This document shows positions 43,874-53,703 of a stretch of 64,000 nt of DNA, in pieces. Origin of the DNA: Terriglobus roseus DSM 18391 (GTDB taxonomy: Bacteria; Acidobacteriota; Terriglobia; Terriglobales; Acidobacteriaceae); contig NC_018014.1 of assembly GCF_000265425.1 (NCBI RefSeq), positions 2,356,001 through 2,420,000 of the forward strand. The letters are read 5' to 3'. Position 1 is the stretch's first letter, and each line of letters opens with the position of its first letter. The position numbers and the translations under genes are program-made. The notes beneath the pieces are model-generated. The model was not told where the DNA came from. It did not search any database and was given only the letters and a program-made list of their open reading frames with translations.

Positions 43874-45826
43874 TCAGGGTTGCGGCGCAATGACCTGGGA
43901 CGTCTGGGTACCGACGCGTGCCGAGGCCACTGAAACGCCATTATCGTCCAATGTTGTTCCGATTGCGCGCTGCAGCTCGACGCGCGATTTTTGATAGGCC
44001 GTTCGTGCTGCGACCAAGGCAGACTCGGCGGATGCGAGTGCCTGTCGCGCAAGCAGCGTATCCTGCGCTGATCCTGCGCCGAGCTGTTGCTCCTTGCCGG
44101 TGATGTCGAAGGTCTTTGCCGCAAGATCACGCGCTTTCGCGGCTGCGGCCACGCGTGCCTGCGCCTGCTGCAGCGCGTATTGAGCGTTACGGACTTCAAT
44201 GCGGATCTGCTTCCGCTGCTGCTGCACCAGGATCTCGGCCTGGCAGGTCTCCAACTCCGAACGATACTGGTCGCTCTTGGCTTGACGGTTGCGTATCGGC
44301 ACATTCACGTTCAGACCGACATAGTAGTTTGGCGCGCTGTTGTTGAAGGTGTTGGTGAAGGAGCCACCGTATCCCGTTGGAACGGTGGACACAACGCCGC
44401 CAGTCGAAGCAGGATTCGTGAGTCCGGCAAGACCAACGCCACCGTACTGACCGACGAGATTCACGGCGGGCAGGAGTGCGTTGTTCACGGCATCGCGGCT
44501 GATGTCACGATTTTTCAGATTGATGCTGGAGATCTTAAGTTCGAGCCTGCGAGAAAGCGCGTCATTAATGATGATTTCGGTGGGTGCCTGTACCTCCTGC
44601 GCACTGTCCGCCGCAACCGCACTCAGGTCCGTGGGATGAACGGGCATGACTTCCAACGTCGGATCGTCCAGATTTCGAGTGAGCGCATTCTTCATCAGCA
44701 ACTCTTGAAACTGCAGCACGGACTTTGCGATCGTAAGATCGCCCTCTGCGCGAGCGACTTCGCCCTCATCCTTCGTGACATCGAGTGCGGGGATTGCCTG
44801 CAATGCAAGCTGTTTCCGACCGAGATCCAGGGTGTCATTCGCGAAACCCAGCGTCCGCTCTTTGACTTGCTCATCTTCAAAGGCAGCAACGAGATCCCAG
44901 TAAAGGTTCGCCACCTGTGTGATCGTGCTGATGACCTGTAGTTCAAATGCCTCGTCCGAAATCTTCTTGTTGTTTCGCGCAATGCGCAGGTAGCGAAGAT
45001 TCGGGCCACGTCCGAATCCGGCCAGCAAGGGTTGATTGATCCCGAAATTGAACTGGGAATTTAATGTCGGGTTCAGAAAACTATAGGGACTATTTGTTGT
45101 CTGCCTGTTTCCTTGATAAGTAAACGAAACTGTCGTCCCCGTGCTGAAGGACTGCTGATAACCGATGGTGCCGTTGATGCTGTTATCGCGAAGCGTTGGA
45201 ACGCCGTAGATCGTAAGGTTCGACAGAGGGCTCGTGGAATGTTGAACGTTTGCACTGCCGGTGAGGATGGGGTCGTACGAGTTAACTGCCGTACCGCTGC
45301 CGAGTGTGGACTGCACCAGGCCTGACGCGCCTGTGCCCGCGCCGCCGGCTCCTCCACTGGTGCCGCCCGCGCCCGCGCCCGTGGAACTGGACCCGAAACC
45401 GCCAACACCATTGCCCCCGGGGGTATTCTGCACTACGCCCGTATTCACACCGCGTGTGCTGCCGCCGGCCTTGGTGCGTTCAATATCCGCTTCGGCGATG
45501 GGGATGTTGTAGCGTGCAATCGCCAGGTCCAGGTTATTCTCGAGCGAGAGAGCGATGGCATCGGCCAACGATAATTCAAGAACTCCGTTATGCATCAAAG
45601 CATCGATCCGTGGAGAATTTGAAAGATTCGCTGCAGGCACGCTGGCAGGACGGTAAGTAGCAAGCGGGTTATGCGAGTGTGGAAGCGTCAGCGGCGTGGA
45701 AGGCTGAGGCGCCTGCAACGTCGCACCTTGTGAGGGAGCCACCGCCTGAGCAAACGACTGAGATGTAAAGAAAAGAAGAGTCGCGGTAGCGGCTGTCCTT
45801 CCCGGGTTTCTAAGAGCAGATCTCAT
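43874..45826 (-). CDS. TolC-family outer-membrane efflux channel
   Basis: Outer-membrane channel protein of about 650 residues, forming the exit duct of the adjacent ABC pump. The ATG at 45826 starts a Sec leader (RTAATATLLFFTSQSFAQA); the upstream frame overlaps the permease gene. Two TolC repeats are visible: LSLADAIALSLENNLDLAIARYNI opening the first, and LKISSINLKNRDISRDAVNNALLPAVNLVGQYG opening the second. Coiled helical segments (QYALQQAQARVAAAAKARDLAAKTF) follow. A Gly/Ala/Ser-rich insert near 115-160 (GAGAGGTSGGAGGAGTG) is unusual and is probably a flexible loop. It is longer than E. coli TolC (about 490 residues) partly because of this. Confidence 0.9.
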   Translation of the reverse strand: MRSALRNPGRTAATATLLFFTSQSFAQAVAPSQGATLQAPQPSTPLTLPHSHNPLATYRPASVPAANLSNSPRIDALMHNGVLELSLADAIALSLENNLDLAIARYNIPIAEADIERTKAGGSTRGVNTGVVQNTPGGNGVGGFGSSSTGAGAGGTSGGAGGAGTGASGLVQSTLGSGTAVNSYDPILTGSANVQHSTSPLSNLTIYGVPTLRDNSINGTIGYQQSFSTGTTVSFTYQGNRQTTNSPYSFLNPTLNSQFNFGINQPLLAGFGRGPNLRYLRIARNNKKISDEAFELQVISTITQVANLYWDLVAAFEDEQVKERTLGFANDTLDLGRKQLALQAIPALDVTKDEGEVARAEGDLTIAKSVLQFQELLMKNALTRNLDDPTLEVMPVHPTDLSAVAADSAQEVQAPTEIIINDALSRRLELKISSINLKNRDISRDAVNNALLPAVNLVGQYGGVGLAGLTNPASTGGVVSTVPTGYGGSFTNTFNNSAPNYYVGLNVNVPIRNRQAKSDQYRSELETCQAEILVQQQRKQIRIEVRNAQYALQQAQARVAAAAKARDLAAKTFDITGKEQQLGAGSAQDTLLARQALASAESALVAARTAYQKSRVELQRAIGTTLDDNGVSVASARVGTQTSQVIAPQP

Positions 45827-45872
45827 GCGGCGGTGGTACTCGCTTTCTGATGACAGGAAACAGTTAAGAGGC

Positions 45873-48428
45873 TTACTCAGCGCGAAGTGCCTGCATCGGT
45901 TCGATGGAAGAAGCTCGCCGCGCCGGAACCACGCCTGCGACCAGAGCACTCAGCAAAAGCAGAATGCTTGAGACGGCAAGCGGCAGCGGATTCCAGCCCT
46001 TTACGCCGTACAGCTGCGACTGCAACAGGTGACCTGCAGCCAGCGCGACCGGGATGCCAATGAGCAGCCCAAGGATGGTCTGCTGCATTGCGCCGCGGAG
46101 AATCATCATGAGGACATGGCTGCGGTCCGCTCCCAATGCCATGCGGATGCCAATCTCACTGGTACGGCGGCCAACCGTATAGGCCGTGACTCCGTAGATG
46201 CCGAGCGAAGCAAGTATGAGTGCCAGGACTCCAAAGACTATAGTCAGCCGCACGACTGTTTCGTCCTGCGTAAAGTGATTGCTGACCTGATCGGAATAGT
46301 TCAGCAGTTGAGCAATTGGAATATCAGAGTTCACTGACTGGAAGGTGCGACGCATCGTGTTGGCAGCCGTCGCCGCATCCCCGTCATACCGCACGATCAG
46401 CACGGTGGCGTAATGAAAAAAGCGCTGACTCAGTTGGGCATCCTGGATAGTTGCCGCCGACGCATTCACGTGTGAGAAATCGACGATCTGTGTCATGGGC
46501 AGGAAGTACATGCCTCGTACCTCGCCCCTCGGGTCGCGGTACTTGGAATCATCGACAACGCCAACGATCTCAAACTCGTGCGCCAGGTCCAGAGTTGGGC
46601 CGAAGTGCGCTCCAATGACCTGCTTGCCCTGAAGATACTTATCCACGAAACGTTTGTTGACCACGGCGACATGAGTACTGGAAACGGTGTCGTGATCGGT
46701 GATTCCCCGGCCCAGTAAGATGCGGGTTCCGAGCGCGTCAAAGAAATGCGGGCTCACTGCGTCATAGCTTGCACCCTGATTGCGCACCGATGGGTCTTGA
46801 CCCGGAAGCGCGACACCACTGCCCCAGTTGTTGTCGCTCATGGGGCTATAAGTTGCATAAGAAAAATCATGCAGAGTGGGAACAGCCTGGAACGCCTGAT
46901 CCAGTTGGCGGTACAGCCCATCGAGCCGCTCATACGGCATGCCTGACGCCTGGATGTCGATAAAGGCGATGAGCCGCCCCTTCGGCTGAAAGTGGAAGTC
47001 CTGCCGCTCCAGGTTCCGCAGGCTTGCGATGAGCAGCCCTGCGGAACTCAGAAGCGCAACAGACAGCGCAGCCTGCAGAATGACCAGCACCTTTTGTGGT
47101 CGGGCACTCGAATCAGTTGTGCTGCGGTTGGCCCCGCGTAGGGCTTCCGCAGGATTTGCGGCGGTAGCGATCCAGGCCGGTGCAATGCCGAACAAAACTC
47201 CGGTGAGGAGCGAGACCCCCAGAGCAAAGAGCAGCACCGGAATGGATGGAGACGCCTGGAGCGGATTGATCTGCACGTCCTTCATAAGGAGTGCGAGCAT
47301 GCCCTTGACGCCACCATAAGCGACGAGCAAAGAGAGCAGTCCGCCTAGTAGAGAGAGAAGCAACGATTCGACCAGCATCTGCCGAATCAGCCGGGAGCGC
47401 GGCGCCCCTAACGCGGTGCGGACACTCAGTTCCTGGCTGCGCGCCATACCGCGGACAAGCATCAGGTTGGCGAGGTTGGCGCACGTAATCAGCAGGACGA
47501 ATCCAGCGATCATCATCAGCATGTTGAGGCTGCTCTTGTACTGATCGCCAAGGTCATTGATGCCGCTTGCCGCAGGGGCGAGCTCCGTCGTCTGCTTTGC
47601 AAATTCTGCTTCCGTAGTGTGGTCGCTCGGTTCACGATGCGCCCGCAACCACCGGACAAGCTGGACCTGTATCGACTTCTGGATGAGCGGCACTTGCTTG
47701 CTGTCGGGAATGCGAGCTAACAGATCCAGCCAGTGGGAGTTCGGCATCAGCGCCAGCTTTCGTTCCGGTTCCAGCAACGGTTCATGCGCAAGCGGGAACC
47801 ACACTCCGGCAGGGTCGGCAGCGTTTCGCTCTCCCAGAAAGTTTTCTGCTGCGACACCAACGACCGTGACCGGTCGCCCTGCCATCAGCAGTGCCTGGCC
47901 GACGATCGACGGATCGGAATGAAACTTGGCTTGCCAGATGGCGTGACTCAACACCACCACGGGCGGCGCACCTTCCTGGTCATCATTGGGCGTGATCAAC
48001 CTTCCAAGAGATGGCTGCACACCTAACACCTGGAAGTAATTTCCAGAGACTGCCCGAGCGTCCAGCGACTGTGCCCCATTGTCACCGGCGCGCCGAGCCG
48101 TCACGGTGAGCGTGCCGGCCTGCACAGCGAGAATGCCGTCCGTACCGCTCACCTGGTCACGCAGAGAACGGTACAAATCGTTCGAGAAGATGCGCCAGTC
48201 GTTCTGCAATCCGCCGTCGACACAGCATTCAATCTCCTTCCCCACCTTGTAGATCTGCTCCGGATGCTGGACCGGCATCGACCGTAGCAGCACCTGGTAG
48301 GTGAGTGTAAAAATTGCCGTCGTCGCACCAATGCCCAGCGCCAGCGTGAGAATCGCTGTTGCCGCAAACCCCGGCGAGCGACGTAAACGCCGCATGCCAT
48401 ATCGGATGTCCTGCAAGATCGTGTTCAT
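45873..48428 (-). CDS. MacB/FtsX-type ABC permease, acidobacterial duplicated form (ADOP)
   Basis: An 851-residue permease with two MacB-periplasmic plus FtsX units in tandem. The first starts MRRLRRSPGFAATAILTLALGIGATTAIFTL, with its helix bundle near 290-440 (LVRGMARSQELSVRTALGAPRSRLIRQMLVES). The second bundle is at the C-terminus (VGRRTSEIGIRMALGADRSHVLMMIL ... PARRASSIEPMQALRAE). It has no ATPase domain; the separate ATPase gene lies 44 bases upstream. Unlike the ADOP at 50719 it lacks the extra N-terminal domain. Together with adaptor and TolC it forms a tripartite export system, substrate unknown. Confidence 0.93.
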   Translation of the reverse strand: MNTILQDIRYGMRRLRRSPGFAATAILTLALGIGATTAIFTLTYQVLLRSMPVQHPEQIYKVGKEIECCVDGGLQNDWRIFSNDLYRSLRDQVSGTDGILAVQAGTLTVTARRAGDNGAQSLDARAVSGNYFQVLGVQPSLGRLITPNDDQEGAPPVVVLSHAIWQAKFHSDPSIVGQALLMAGRPVTVVGVAAENFLGERNAADPAGVWFPLAHEPLLEPERKLALMPNSHWLDLLARIPDSKQVPLIQKSIQVQLVRWLRAHREPSDHTTEAEFAKQTTELAPAASGINDLGDQYKSSLNMLMMIAGFVLLITCANLANLMLVRGMARSQELSVRTALGAPRSRLIRQMLVESLLLSLLGGLLSLLVAYGGVKGMLALLMKDVQINPLQASPSIPVLLFALGVSLLTGVLFGIAPAWIATAANPAEALRGANRSTTDSSARPQKVLVILQAALSVALLSSAGLLIASLRNLERQDFHFQPKGRLIAFIDIQASGMPYERLDGLYRQLDQAFQAVPTLHDFSYATYSPMSDNNWGSGVALPGQDPSVRNQGASYDAVSPHFFDALGTRILLGRGITDHDTVSSTHVAVVNKRFVDKYLQGKQVIGAHFGPTLDLAHEFEIVGVVDDSKYRDPRGEVRGMYFLPMTQIVDFSHVNASAATIQDAQLSQRFFHYATVLIVRYDGDAATAANTMRRTFQSVNSDIPIAQLLNYSDQVSNHFTQDETVVRLTIVFGVLALILASLGIYGVTAYTVGRRTSEIGIRMALGADRSHVLMMILRGAMQQTILGLLIGIPVALAAGHLLQSQLYGVKGWNPLPLAVSSILLLLSALVAGVVPARRASSIEPMQALRAE

Positions 48429-48472
48429 AGTCTCTCCCCGGATGCGTGCTGCTGGATGGGTGCGGGTCCGTT

Positions 48473-49237
48473 TTAGAGGACAGCGTTCCCATTGCGGTAG
48501 CCGGCCTGGTATTGCTGGTCGGCCTCTGCGATCAGGTGCTGCAGTTCCCCTTCGGCTACGACCTTGCCGTCAAACAAGTGAACCTGGCGGTCGGCGTGCG
48601 CAGCGAAGCGGGGATCGTGCGTGACCATGCAGATCGTCGCTCCTTCGCCATGCAGATCGGCAAGCAGACGCATAACGGCTTCGCCGTTCTTGGAATCAAG
48701 GTTGCCGGTCGGTTCGTCGGCGAGAAGGATGCTGGGAGATCCAGCGAGCGCACGTGCCACAGCCACACGCTGCTGTTGACCTCCACTCAGTTGCGCGGGA
48801 TAGTGGCGGAGTCGGTGCGCCATGTTCACGCGCTCTAACGCCTGCACCACACGGTCCTTCCGCTCAGAGGCATTCATTCCAGCCCGATAGGTAAGGGGCA
48901 ATTCAACATTCTCAAAGACCGTCAGGTCTCCAATGAGATTGAAGCTCTGAAAGATGAACCCGATCTCCTGGTTCCGAATACGAGAGCGGTCCGCGAAGTT
49001 CAGATTTGCGACCTGCTTACCATTCAGCGTGTACTCTCCGGCTGTCGACGTGTCGAGCAGACCAAGGATGGAGAGCAGCGTGGACTTGCCGCAACCGGAC
49101 GGGCCGCTCATGGCAACGTACTCACCGCGTGCGATCGAAAGGTGCACACCACTGAGCGCATGCGTTTCGATCTCGTCTGTATAGAAGACCTTGGTCAGCC
49201 CCTCGATGTGAATCAACTGGTTCGCTGCTACTGTCAT
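48473..49237 (-). CDS. ABC transporter ATPase (MacB/LolD type)
   Basis: A 254-residue ATPase energising the neighbouring permease. The ATG at 49237 follows GGGAGAG; an extension to 49300 would run into the adaptor gene. Motifs: Walker A GPSGCGKSTLLS, Q-loop region IGFIFQSFNLI, signature LSGGQQQRVAVARAL, Walker B ILLADEPTGNLDS and switch His in CMVTHDPRFAAHAD. It fits between the adaptor (23 bases upstream) and the permease (44 bases downstream). Confidence 0.95.
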   Translation of the reverse strand: MTVAANQLIHIEGLTKVFYTDEIETHALSGVHLSIARGEYVAMSGPSGCGKSTLLSILGLLDTSTAGEYTLNGKQVANLNFADRSRIRNQEIGFIFQSFNLIGDLTVFENVELPLTYRAGMNASERKDRVVQALERVNMAHRLRHYPAQLSGGQQQRVAVARALAGSPSILLADEPTGNLDSKNGEAVMRLLADLHGEGATICMVTHDPRFAAHADRQVHLFDGKVVAEGELQHLIAEADQQYQAGYRNGNAVL

Positions 49238-49260
49238 GGCGTTGCTCTCCCATTCGCGGA

Positions 49261-50523
49261 TCACTGTTTTTCGATCTGGACGCGATCGTTGTTGTCCCAC
49301 TTGCTCATGTCGCTCAGCACTACGGTGTCGCCGGGTTGCAGCCCGCCCAGCACCTGGATTGCATTCACCGACGCACGTCCCACCTGCACTGAGGTACGTA
49401 CGGCAGTCCGTCCGTCAGGAAGAACTTTGAACAGACTGAGCGTGCTGTTCTCGTTCCCCTGCGCGGGACGGCCGACATAGATCACATCGTTGAGGCGATC
49501 CAAATCGATCGTGCCGTCCACACTCAGATCCGGGCGTGCTCCCTGCGGCAATGATCCTGTTAACGCAACATCGACGGTAACGGTTCCGTTCTGCACGGCA
49601 GGATCGACCCGCGTAACCTGACCGGCGATGATGCCGTTGTGCGTATCAATCGCCGCAGGCTGTCCAATCTGGATATCGCGCGCCTGCGTTTCCGCGATTT
49701 TGAGGGATGCTTTCAACTGATCGGGCTGCACGACCTTGGCCAACGTTGTGCCAACGTCTACGTGTTCGCCGACCTGATGAGGTAGGTCGACAAGAACACC
49801 GTCAATTCCCGCACGAACGCTGAGTGCATCCGTCTGGCGCTGCTTCAGTGCAAGCATCGCCTGTGCCTGCTCTACTTTCGCCTGCTGGACCGCGATCTGC
49901 GTCTTCACGGCCTGCTGGTTCAACTGCAGCCGCTGCCCTTCAATGTCATTGCGCGTGTTTAGCTCGTCTGCCTTGCCGCGTGACTCGTTGTATTTCAAGC
50001 CGCTGATCACGCCGAGATCGAGCAGGTTCTTGTCGGTTTGCGCCTGCAGGTTGGCCTGGTGCTGGTCCTGCCGCACGGTCGCGGCGGCCGCGCGCTGCGT
50101 CATCAGGTCGCTCTGCAGCTTTGCCTCGGTGTTCTTCAGATCTGCCTTCGCCGCCTGCACCTGAAGCTGAGCATCCATTAGTTGTTGCTGGGTCGCGGGG
50201 TCGATCAGGTCCATCAGGATGGTGTCTGCGTGGACGACGGCGCCTGGTAGCACACGGATCCGAACCACCGTGGCCTCAGACTCGGCCGGTATCAGGCGAA
50301 TCCGGTCTTCGCGGGGCGTCAAAGTACCGGGCCCGCGAACCTGCCGCAGCATCGGGCCACGCTTCACAACGTCGGTAAACACCGGTCCCTCAACCGTGGG
50401 GGAAGCCGGCTTCAGCCGCAGAAGGAAAAGGACAGCAACGGCAACGAGAATCGCTACCACTGAGGCAGTGATGACGTTGCGACGAAACTTCTTTCGTTTC
50501 AGATCGGGTCGAACGATATCCAT
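49261..50523 (-). CDS. HlyD/MacA-type periplasmic adaptor of the efflux system
   Basis: Membrane-fusion protein of 420 residues, first gene of the six-gene efflux operon. The ATG at 50523 has AGGA 8 bases upstream; the frame is open to 50667 but that part has no leader. A single N-terminal helix (NVITASVVAILVAVAVLFLL, about 16-35) anchors it. The lipoyl-type half domains flank a long coiled-coil hairpin rich in Gln/Ala (about 115-245). The barrel part contains GVLVDLPHQVGEHVDVGTTLAKV and the end reads GLQPGDTVVLSDMSKW. It links the inner-membrane permease to the TolC channel. Confidence 0.92.
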   Translation of the reverse strand: MDIVRPDLKRKKFRRNVITASVVAILVAVAVLFLLRLKPASPTVEGPVFTDVVKRGPMLRQVRGPGTLTPREDRIRLIPAESEATVVRIRVLPGAVVHADTILMDLIDPATQQQLMDAQLQVQAAKADLKNTEAKLQSDLMTQRAAAATVRQDQHQANLQAQTDKNLLDLGVISGLKYNESRGKADELNTRNDIEGQRLQLNQQAVKTQIAVQQAKVEQAQAMLALKQRQTDALSVRAGIDGVLVDLPHQVGEHVDVGTTLAKVVQPDQLKASLKIAETQARDIQIGQPAAIDTHNGIIAGQVTRVDPAVQNGTVTVDVALTGSLPQGARPDLSVDGTIDLDRLNDVIYVGRPAQGNENSTLSLFKVLPDGRTAVRTSVQVGRASVNAIQVLGGLQPGDTVVLSDMSKWDNNDRVQIEKQ

Positions 50524-50627
50524 GTACGGTGTCCTAGTGCACGGTGGCAGCCAAAGTAGATACGCAGATTCGCTGGCATTCGTGGCAGAAAGTGACCGCG
50601 GCCCGCGAGAAAGTGTCCATTCACGAT

Positions 50628-50655
50628 TCAAGGTGTCCATTCGTGGACACCTTGA
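50628..50655. promoter_or_regulatory. 12-bp inverted repeat upstream of the efflux operon
   Basis: TCAAGGTGTCCA and TGGACACCTTGA flank TTCG exactly, with a third GTGTCCATTC copy at 50613-50622. It is about 105 bases upstream of the adaptor start, a usual distance for an NtrC-type enhancer. It could alternatively be a terminator for plus-strand transcripts (TTGATTTTG follows). No gene reads into it from that side. Confidence 0.55.
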
Positions 50656-50675
50656 TTTTGCAAACAAATGAAAGA

Positions 50676-50703
50676 GGGCACAGCGACCGATATCGCTGCG
50701 CCC
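50676..50703 (-). terminator. Hairpin after the PadR-linked ADOP permease
   Basis: On the minus strand GGGCGCAGCGA pairs with TCGCTGTGCCC (one G-U pair) around a 6-base loop, followed by TCTTTCATTT. It is 16 bases past the permease stop and separates the two ADOP units. Confidence 0.65.
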
Positions 50704-50718
50704 TGCATTTCAGCTTGC

Positions 50719-53358
50719 TTACTGTGTTCGAAGTGCGACCAAAGGATTGATGTGTGCCGCTCGCCGAGCGGGAAAGTAACCGGCGGCGAGTGAAACCACA
50801 AGGAGCGACACCAGCATGGCGGCGAACGTCATCGGATCAGTCGCCTCTGTTCCGTAAAGCATTGCGGCAATACCCTTCGCAACGAGGATCGCCGCGACGG
50901 TGCCCACGGCAATACCGATGCCGGCAAGCCGAAGCGTGCGCTGAAGAACCGAGCGCAAGACGGAAGCTGGACTAGCGCCCAGAGCCATGCGTATGCCAAT
51001 CTCTTGCGTCTGTCGCGTCACCGAATAAGAGATGACGCCGTAGATGCCAAGGCAAGCGAGCACGACACCGGAGGCAGCAAACAAGCCGACCAGCCATGCG
51101 AAAAACCGACGGGGTGAAGTGGAATGATCGACCAACGCCTGCATCGGCCGAACGTCCACCGCGCCCTGCGCCGGGTTAGTGCGCCGAAGAAGCTTCAACA
51201 AAGTGGGCTGCAGTGTCGCCGCGGATAGATTGCTACGCACAACCAGTTCCACCCCCGACATGTCGGAGAGTTGCGACACGGGAAAGTAAACCTGCCACGC
51301 GGAACTCGCCTCGACATCCGTCTCGTGAACATCGGGTACAACACCGACGATGCGGCGTTCTTTTCCGCTCATATCAACCATGTGATCCAAAGCGTCTCCA
51401 CTCGGAAACAGCATCCGGGCAGCTCGCTCATTCAGGATGATGACCGGCTCGCTTGCATCATCGTCTTGCCACGAGAAATCCCGTCCGCGAAGATGCATGG
51501 CCATGGCCTCCATGTAGCCGGGCGTGATCATGTACACGAATGTCGGCATCCTCTCGTTGGGGCCATAGTGCACGCCCTTGATGCCGGGAGCACCCCAGGT
51601 ACGATTACGCGCGAGCGGTAGGTTGTCAGCGATGCCGGCGCTCTGAATCCCAGGAATCGCACTGACCTGCTGCAGCAGATTCCGATAGTAGGGTCCGGCC
51701 TTCCCCGTCTTCAGGTCCGGCATTTCGACTGAGATCGTTGCGGCGTGCGATGGCTGGAAACCGAGATCAATCTCCATAACCTTCAAAAAGCTGCGCAGCA
51801 ACAGACCTGCTCCGACGACAAGCACGCAGGCAAGCGCTACCTCTGAGATGATCAGCGCATTCCGCAGGCCCTCGTGCTTCCGCCCCTCGCTTGCTCCAGG
51901 ACCGCTGTCCTTGAGCGTCGCCTGCAGATTCGCATCCGCTGTAATACGAAGACTGGGGACAACACCAAAGAGCAGTGTCGCGCCGATGCCAAGCAGCACC
52001 GTCCACAATAGCGTGGGCATGTCGATGCGCAGTTCGCTGATCAGCGGCAACGCCAGTGAACCCTGATGAGCCAGCCACTGCGTCACAACCGCAGCCAGCG
52101 CAATACCAATCGCGGCGCCCGCAAACGAGAGGAGGAGGCTCTCTGTGAGCAGTTGCCGAATGATGCGTTGACGACTCGCACCTAAGGCAAAGCGCAACGC
52201 AAACTCCTTACTGCGTGTTGCAGCGCGCCCAAGCAGCAGGTTCGATAGATTCACGCAGACGATCAGAAGAATCATCGCCACGGCACTCCACAAGACATAC
52301 AGTGAGCGGCGCAGTGGACCGGCAACGTGCTCCTTCATGGGCACTGCTGCTACGGCCTTGTAGCCTCCTTTGCTGTCCGCCTGTTTCTTGCTCCAGTAAA
52401 GCTGCGGGAACAGCGTCGCTGACTCGGCCTCAGCCTGCCGCGTGGTAACGCCCGGCTTCAGGCGAGCGATAAGCGTCACGATGTTACCCCAGTCTCGCCC
52501 CTCATCCAGACTGAACGGAGAGAGGACATCGACGCGCGTGCCAGGCGAGAACGTAGCACCGAAATCGAAGGCGGCAGGCAGCACACCAATGATCGTTGCA
52601 GGTTTACCATCCACGGAAATCGCCTGATCGACGACATCGCGATCCCCGTGGAAATGGGTCATCCAGAAGGCATGCGACAGCATCACCACAGGCGACGCAC
52701 CTTTGCGTCCGTCTTCCATGCGAAAGCCGCGTCCGAGTTGTGGCGGCACTTGCAGCACATCCAGCAGATTCGGGATAACACCGATTCCTGTGATCGGCGT
52801 AGGAATACCGGAGCCTGTAAGTTTCAGGTTATTCGGCGCGGAAAATGCAAAGTATCCAGTGACACCGCTGAATGACTGATTGCGATCGCGAAGATCCTCA
52901 TACGCGTCGGAGGAGTATGTTGCACCAGACAGACCACCGCCCGCCTCGGCGGGCTGCAGCCACACAACCTGCCCCGGATTGCGGAAAGGAAGCGGCCTCA
53001 GCAGGATCGTGTTCACCAAGCTGAAGACAGCTATATTCGCGCCCATGCCAAGAGCCAGGATCAAGACCGCAATCGTCGTAAAACCACGATCACGCTTCAG
53101 CGACCTGGCGGCAAAGCGGAGATCCTGCCGCAGCGTATCCAGCCAGGCCCGCGGATGCTGGCGGTAGACTTGCTCCCGCGCCGACTCGATACCGCCAAAC
53201 TCGATCAGTGCCAGACGACGCGCTTCGACCAGGGACATCCCTGCCCCCATCTTGTTGGCCATCGACTCCGCCAGGTGCGCACGGATCTCCTCCTCAACCT
53301 CTGTGGAGGGACGCTTCCGGAAGAAAAAGCGCAGGCGGCTCAACCTTGCGGCAATCAT
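50719..53358 (-). CDS. MacB/FtsX-type ABC permease, ADOP with N-terminal prefix domain
   Basis: A 879-residue permease starting at ATG 53358, which overlaps the PadR stop by 4 bases (ATGA), so the two are translationally coupled. A soluble prefix of about 80 residues (FFFRKRPSTEVEEEIRAHLA, GMSLVEARRLALIEFGG) is typical of acidobacterial orphan permeases. Two MacB-PCD/FtsX units follow: the first starts LRFAARSLKRDRGFTTIAVLILALG, and bundles include LLGRAATRSKEFALRFALGASRQRI and the terminal PARRAAHINPLVALRTQ. There is no dedicated ATPase next to it; it may use the ATPase at 48473 or another. Substrate unknown; PadR control suggests response to a toxic compound. Confidence 0.92.
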   Translation of the reverse strand: MIAARLSRLRFFFRKRPSTEVEEEIRAHLAESMANKMGAGMSLVEARRLALIEFGGIESAREQVYRQHPRAWLDTLRQDLRFAARSLKRDRGFTTIAVLILALGMGANIAVFSLVNTILLRPLPFRNPGQVVWLQPAEAGGGLSGATYSSDAYEDLRDRNQSFSGVTGYFAFSAPNNLKLTGSGIPTPITGIGVIPNLLDVLQVPPQLGRGFRMEDGRKGASPVVMLSHAFWMTHFHGDRDVVDQAISVDGKPATIIGVLPAAFDFGATFSPGTRVDVLSPFSLDEGRDWGNIVTLIARLKPGVTTRQAEAESATLFPQLYWSKKQADSKGGYKAVAAVPMKEHVAGPLRRSLYVLWSAVAMILLIVCVNLSNLLLGRAATRSKEFALRFALGASRQRIIRQLLTESLLLSFAGAAIGIALAAVVTQWLAHQGSLALPLISELRIDMPTLLWTVLLGIGATLLFGVVPSLRITADANLQATLKDSGPGASEGRKHEGLRNALIISEVALACVLVVGAGLLLRSFLKVMEIDLGFQPSHAATISVEMPDLKTGKAGPYYRNLLQQVSAIPGIQSAGIADNLPLARNRTWGAPGIKGVHYGPNERMPTFVYMITPGYMEAMAMHLRGRDFSWQDDDASEPVIILNERAARMLFPSGDALDHMVDMSGKERRIVGVVPDVHETDVEASSAWQVYFPVSQLSDMSGVELVVRSNLSAATLQPTLLKLLRRTNPAQGAVDVRPMQALVDHSTSPRRFFAWLVGLFAASGVVLACLGIYGVISYSVTRQTQEIGIRMALGASPASVLRSVLQRTLRLAGIGIAVGTVAAILVAKGIAAMLYGTEATDPMTFAAMLVSLLVVSLAAGYFPARRAAHINPLVALRTQ

Positions 53359-53699
53359 GCGAACTGCTCCGCAGTAGCTCCAAGAATGAGTGAGACGGCT
53401 GCACTTAAGCGTGTCCACTGCTCAATTTCAGCCCGAAGCTGCTTCTTACCAACCGGCGTCAGCGCATAGAATTTGGCGCGGCGGTTGTTGTCGGAGGCAC
53501 CCCACGATGCTTCAATCCAGCCCTTGTACTCCAGCCGGTGCAGCGCTGGATAGAGCGACCCCTGGCCCACCTGCAGCACATCTTCCGAGATTTGTTGAAT
53601 GCGCGAGGCGATCCCCCAGCCGTGCATGGGAGCATGAGCGAGTGTTTTCAGAATGAGCACATCAAGCGTGCCCTGCAACAGATCGGTGGATGGCGCCAT
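53355..53699 (-). CDS. PadR-family transcriptional regulator
   Basis: A 114-residue winged-helix repressor. The ATG at 53699 is preceded by AAGGGGAG; the open frame extends to 53726. PadR landmarks: LLQGTLDVLILKTLAHAPMHGWGIASRI, QVGQGSLYPALHRLEYKGWIEASWG and FYALTPVGKKQLRAEIEQW. It is transcribed with the ADOP gene (ATGA overlap). A long inverted repeat covers its ribosome site and a TTGACA box, so autoregulation is likely. Confidence 0.93.
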   Translation of the reverse strand: MAPSTDLLQGTLDVLILKTLAHAPMHGWGIASRIQQISEDVLQVGQGSLYPALHRLEYKGWIEASWGASDNNRRAKFYALTPVGKKQLRAEIEQWTRLSAAVSLILGATAEQFA

Positions 53700-53703
53700 C
53701 AAC

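Noticed and set aside
43858..44304. N-terminal extension of the NtrC-type regulator
   Set aside because: It lies inside the TolC gene, has no receiver-like features and lacks a ribosome site; the receiver starts properly after ATG 43857.
50539..50552. GG-N10-GC as a sigma-54 promoter of the efflux operon
   Set aside because: The transcript start would fall about five bases before the start codon, leaving the ribosome site outside the message.
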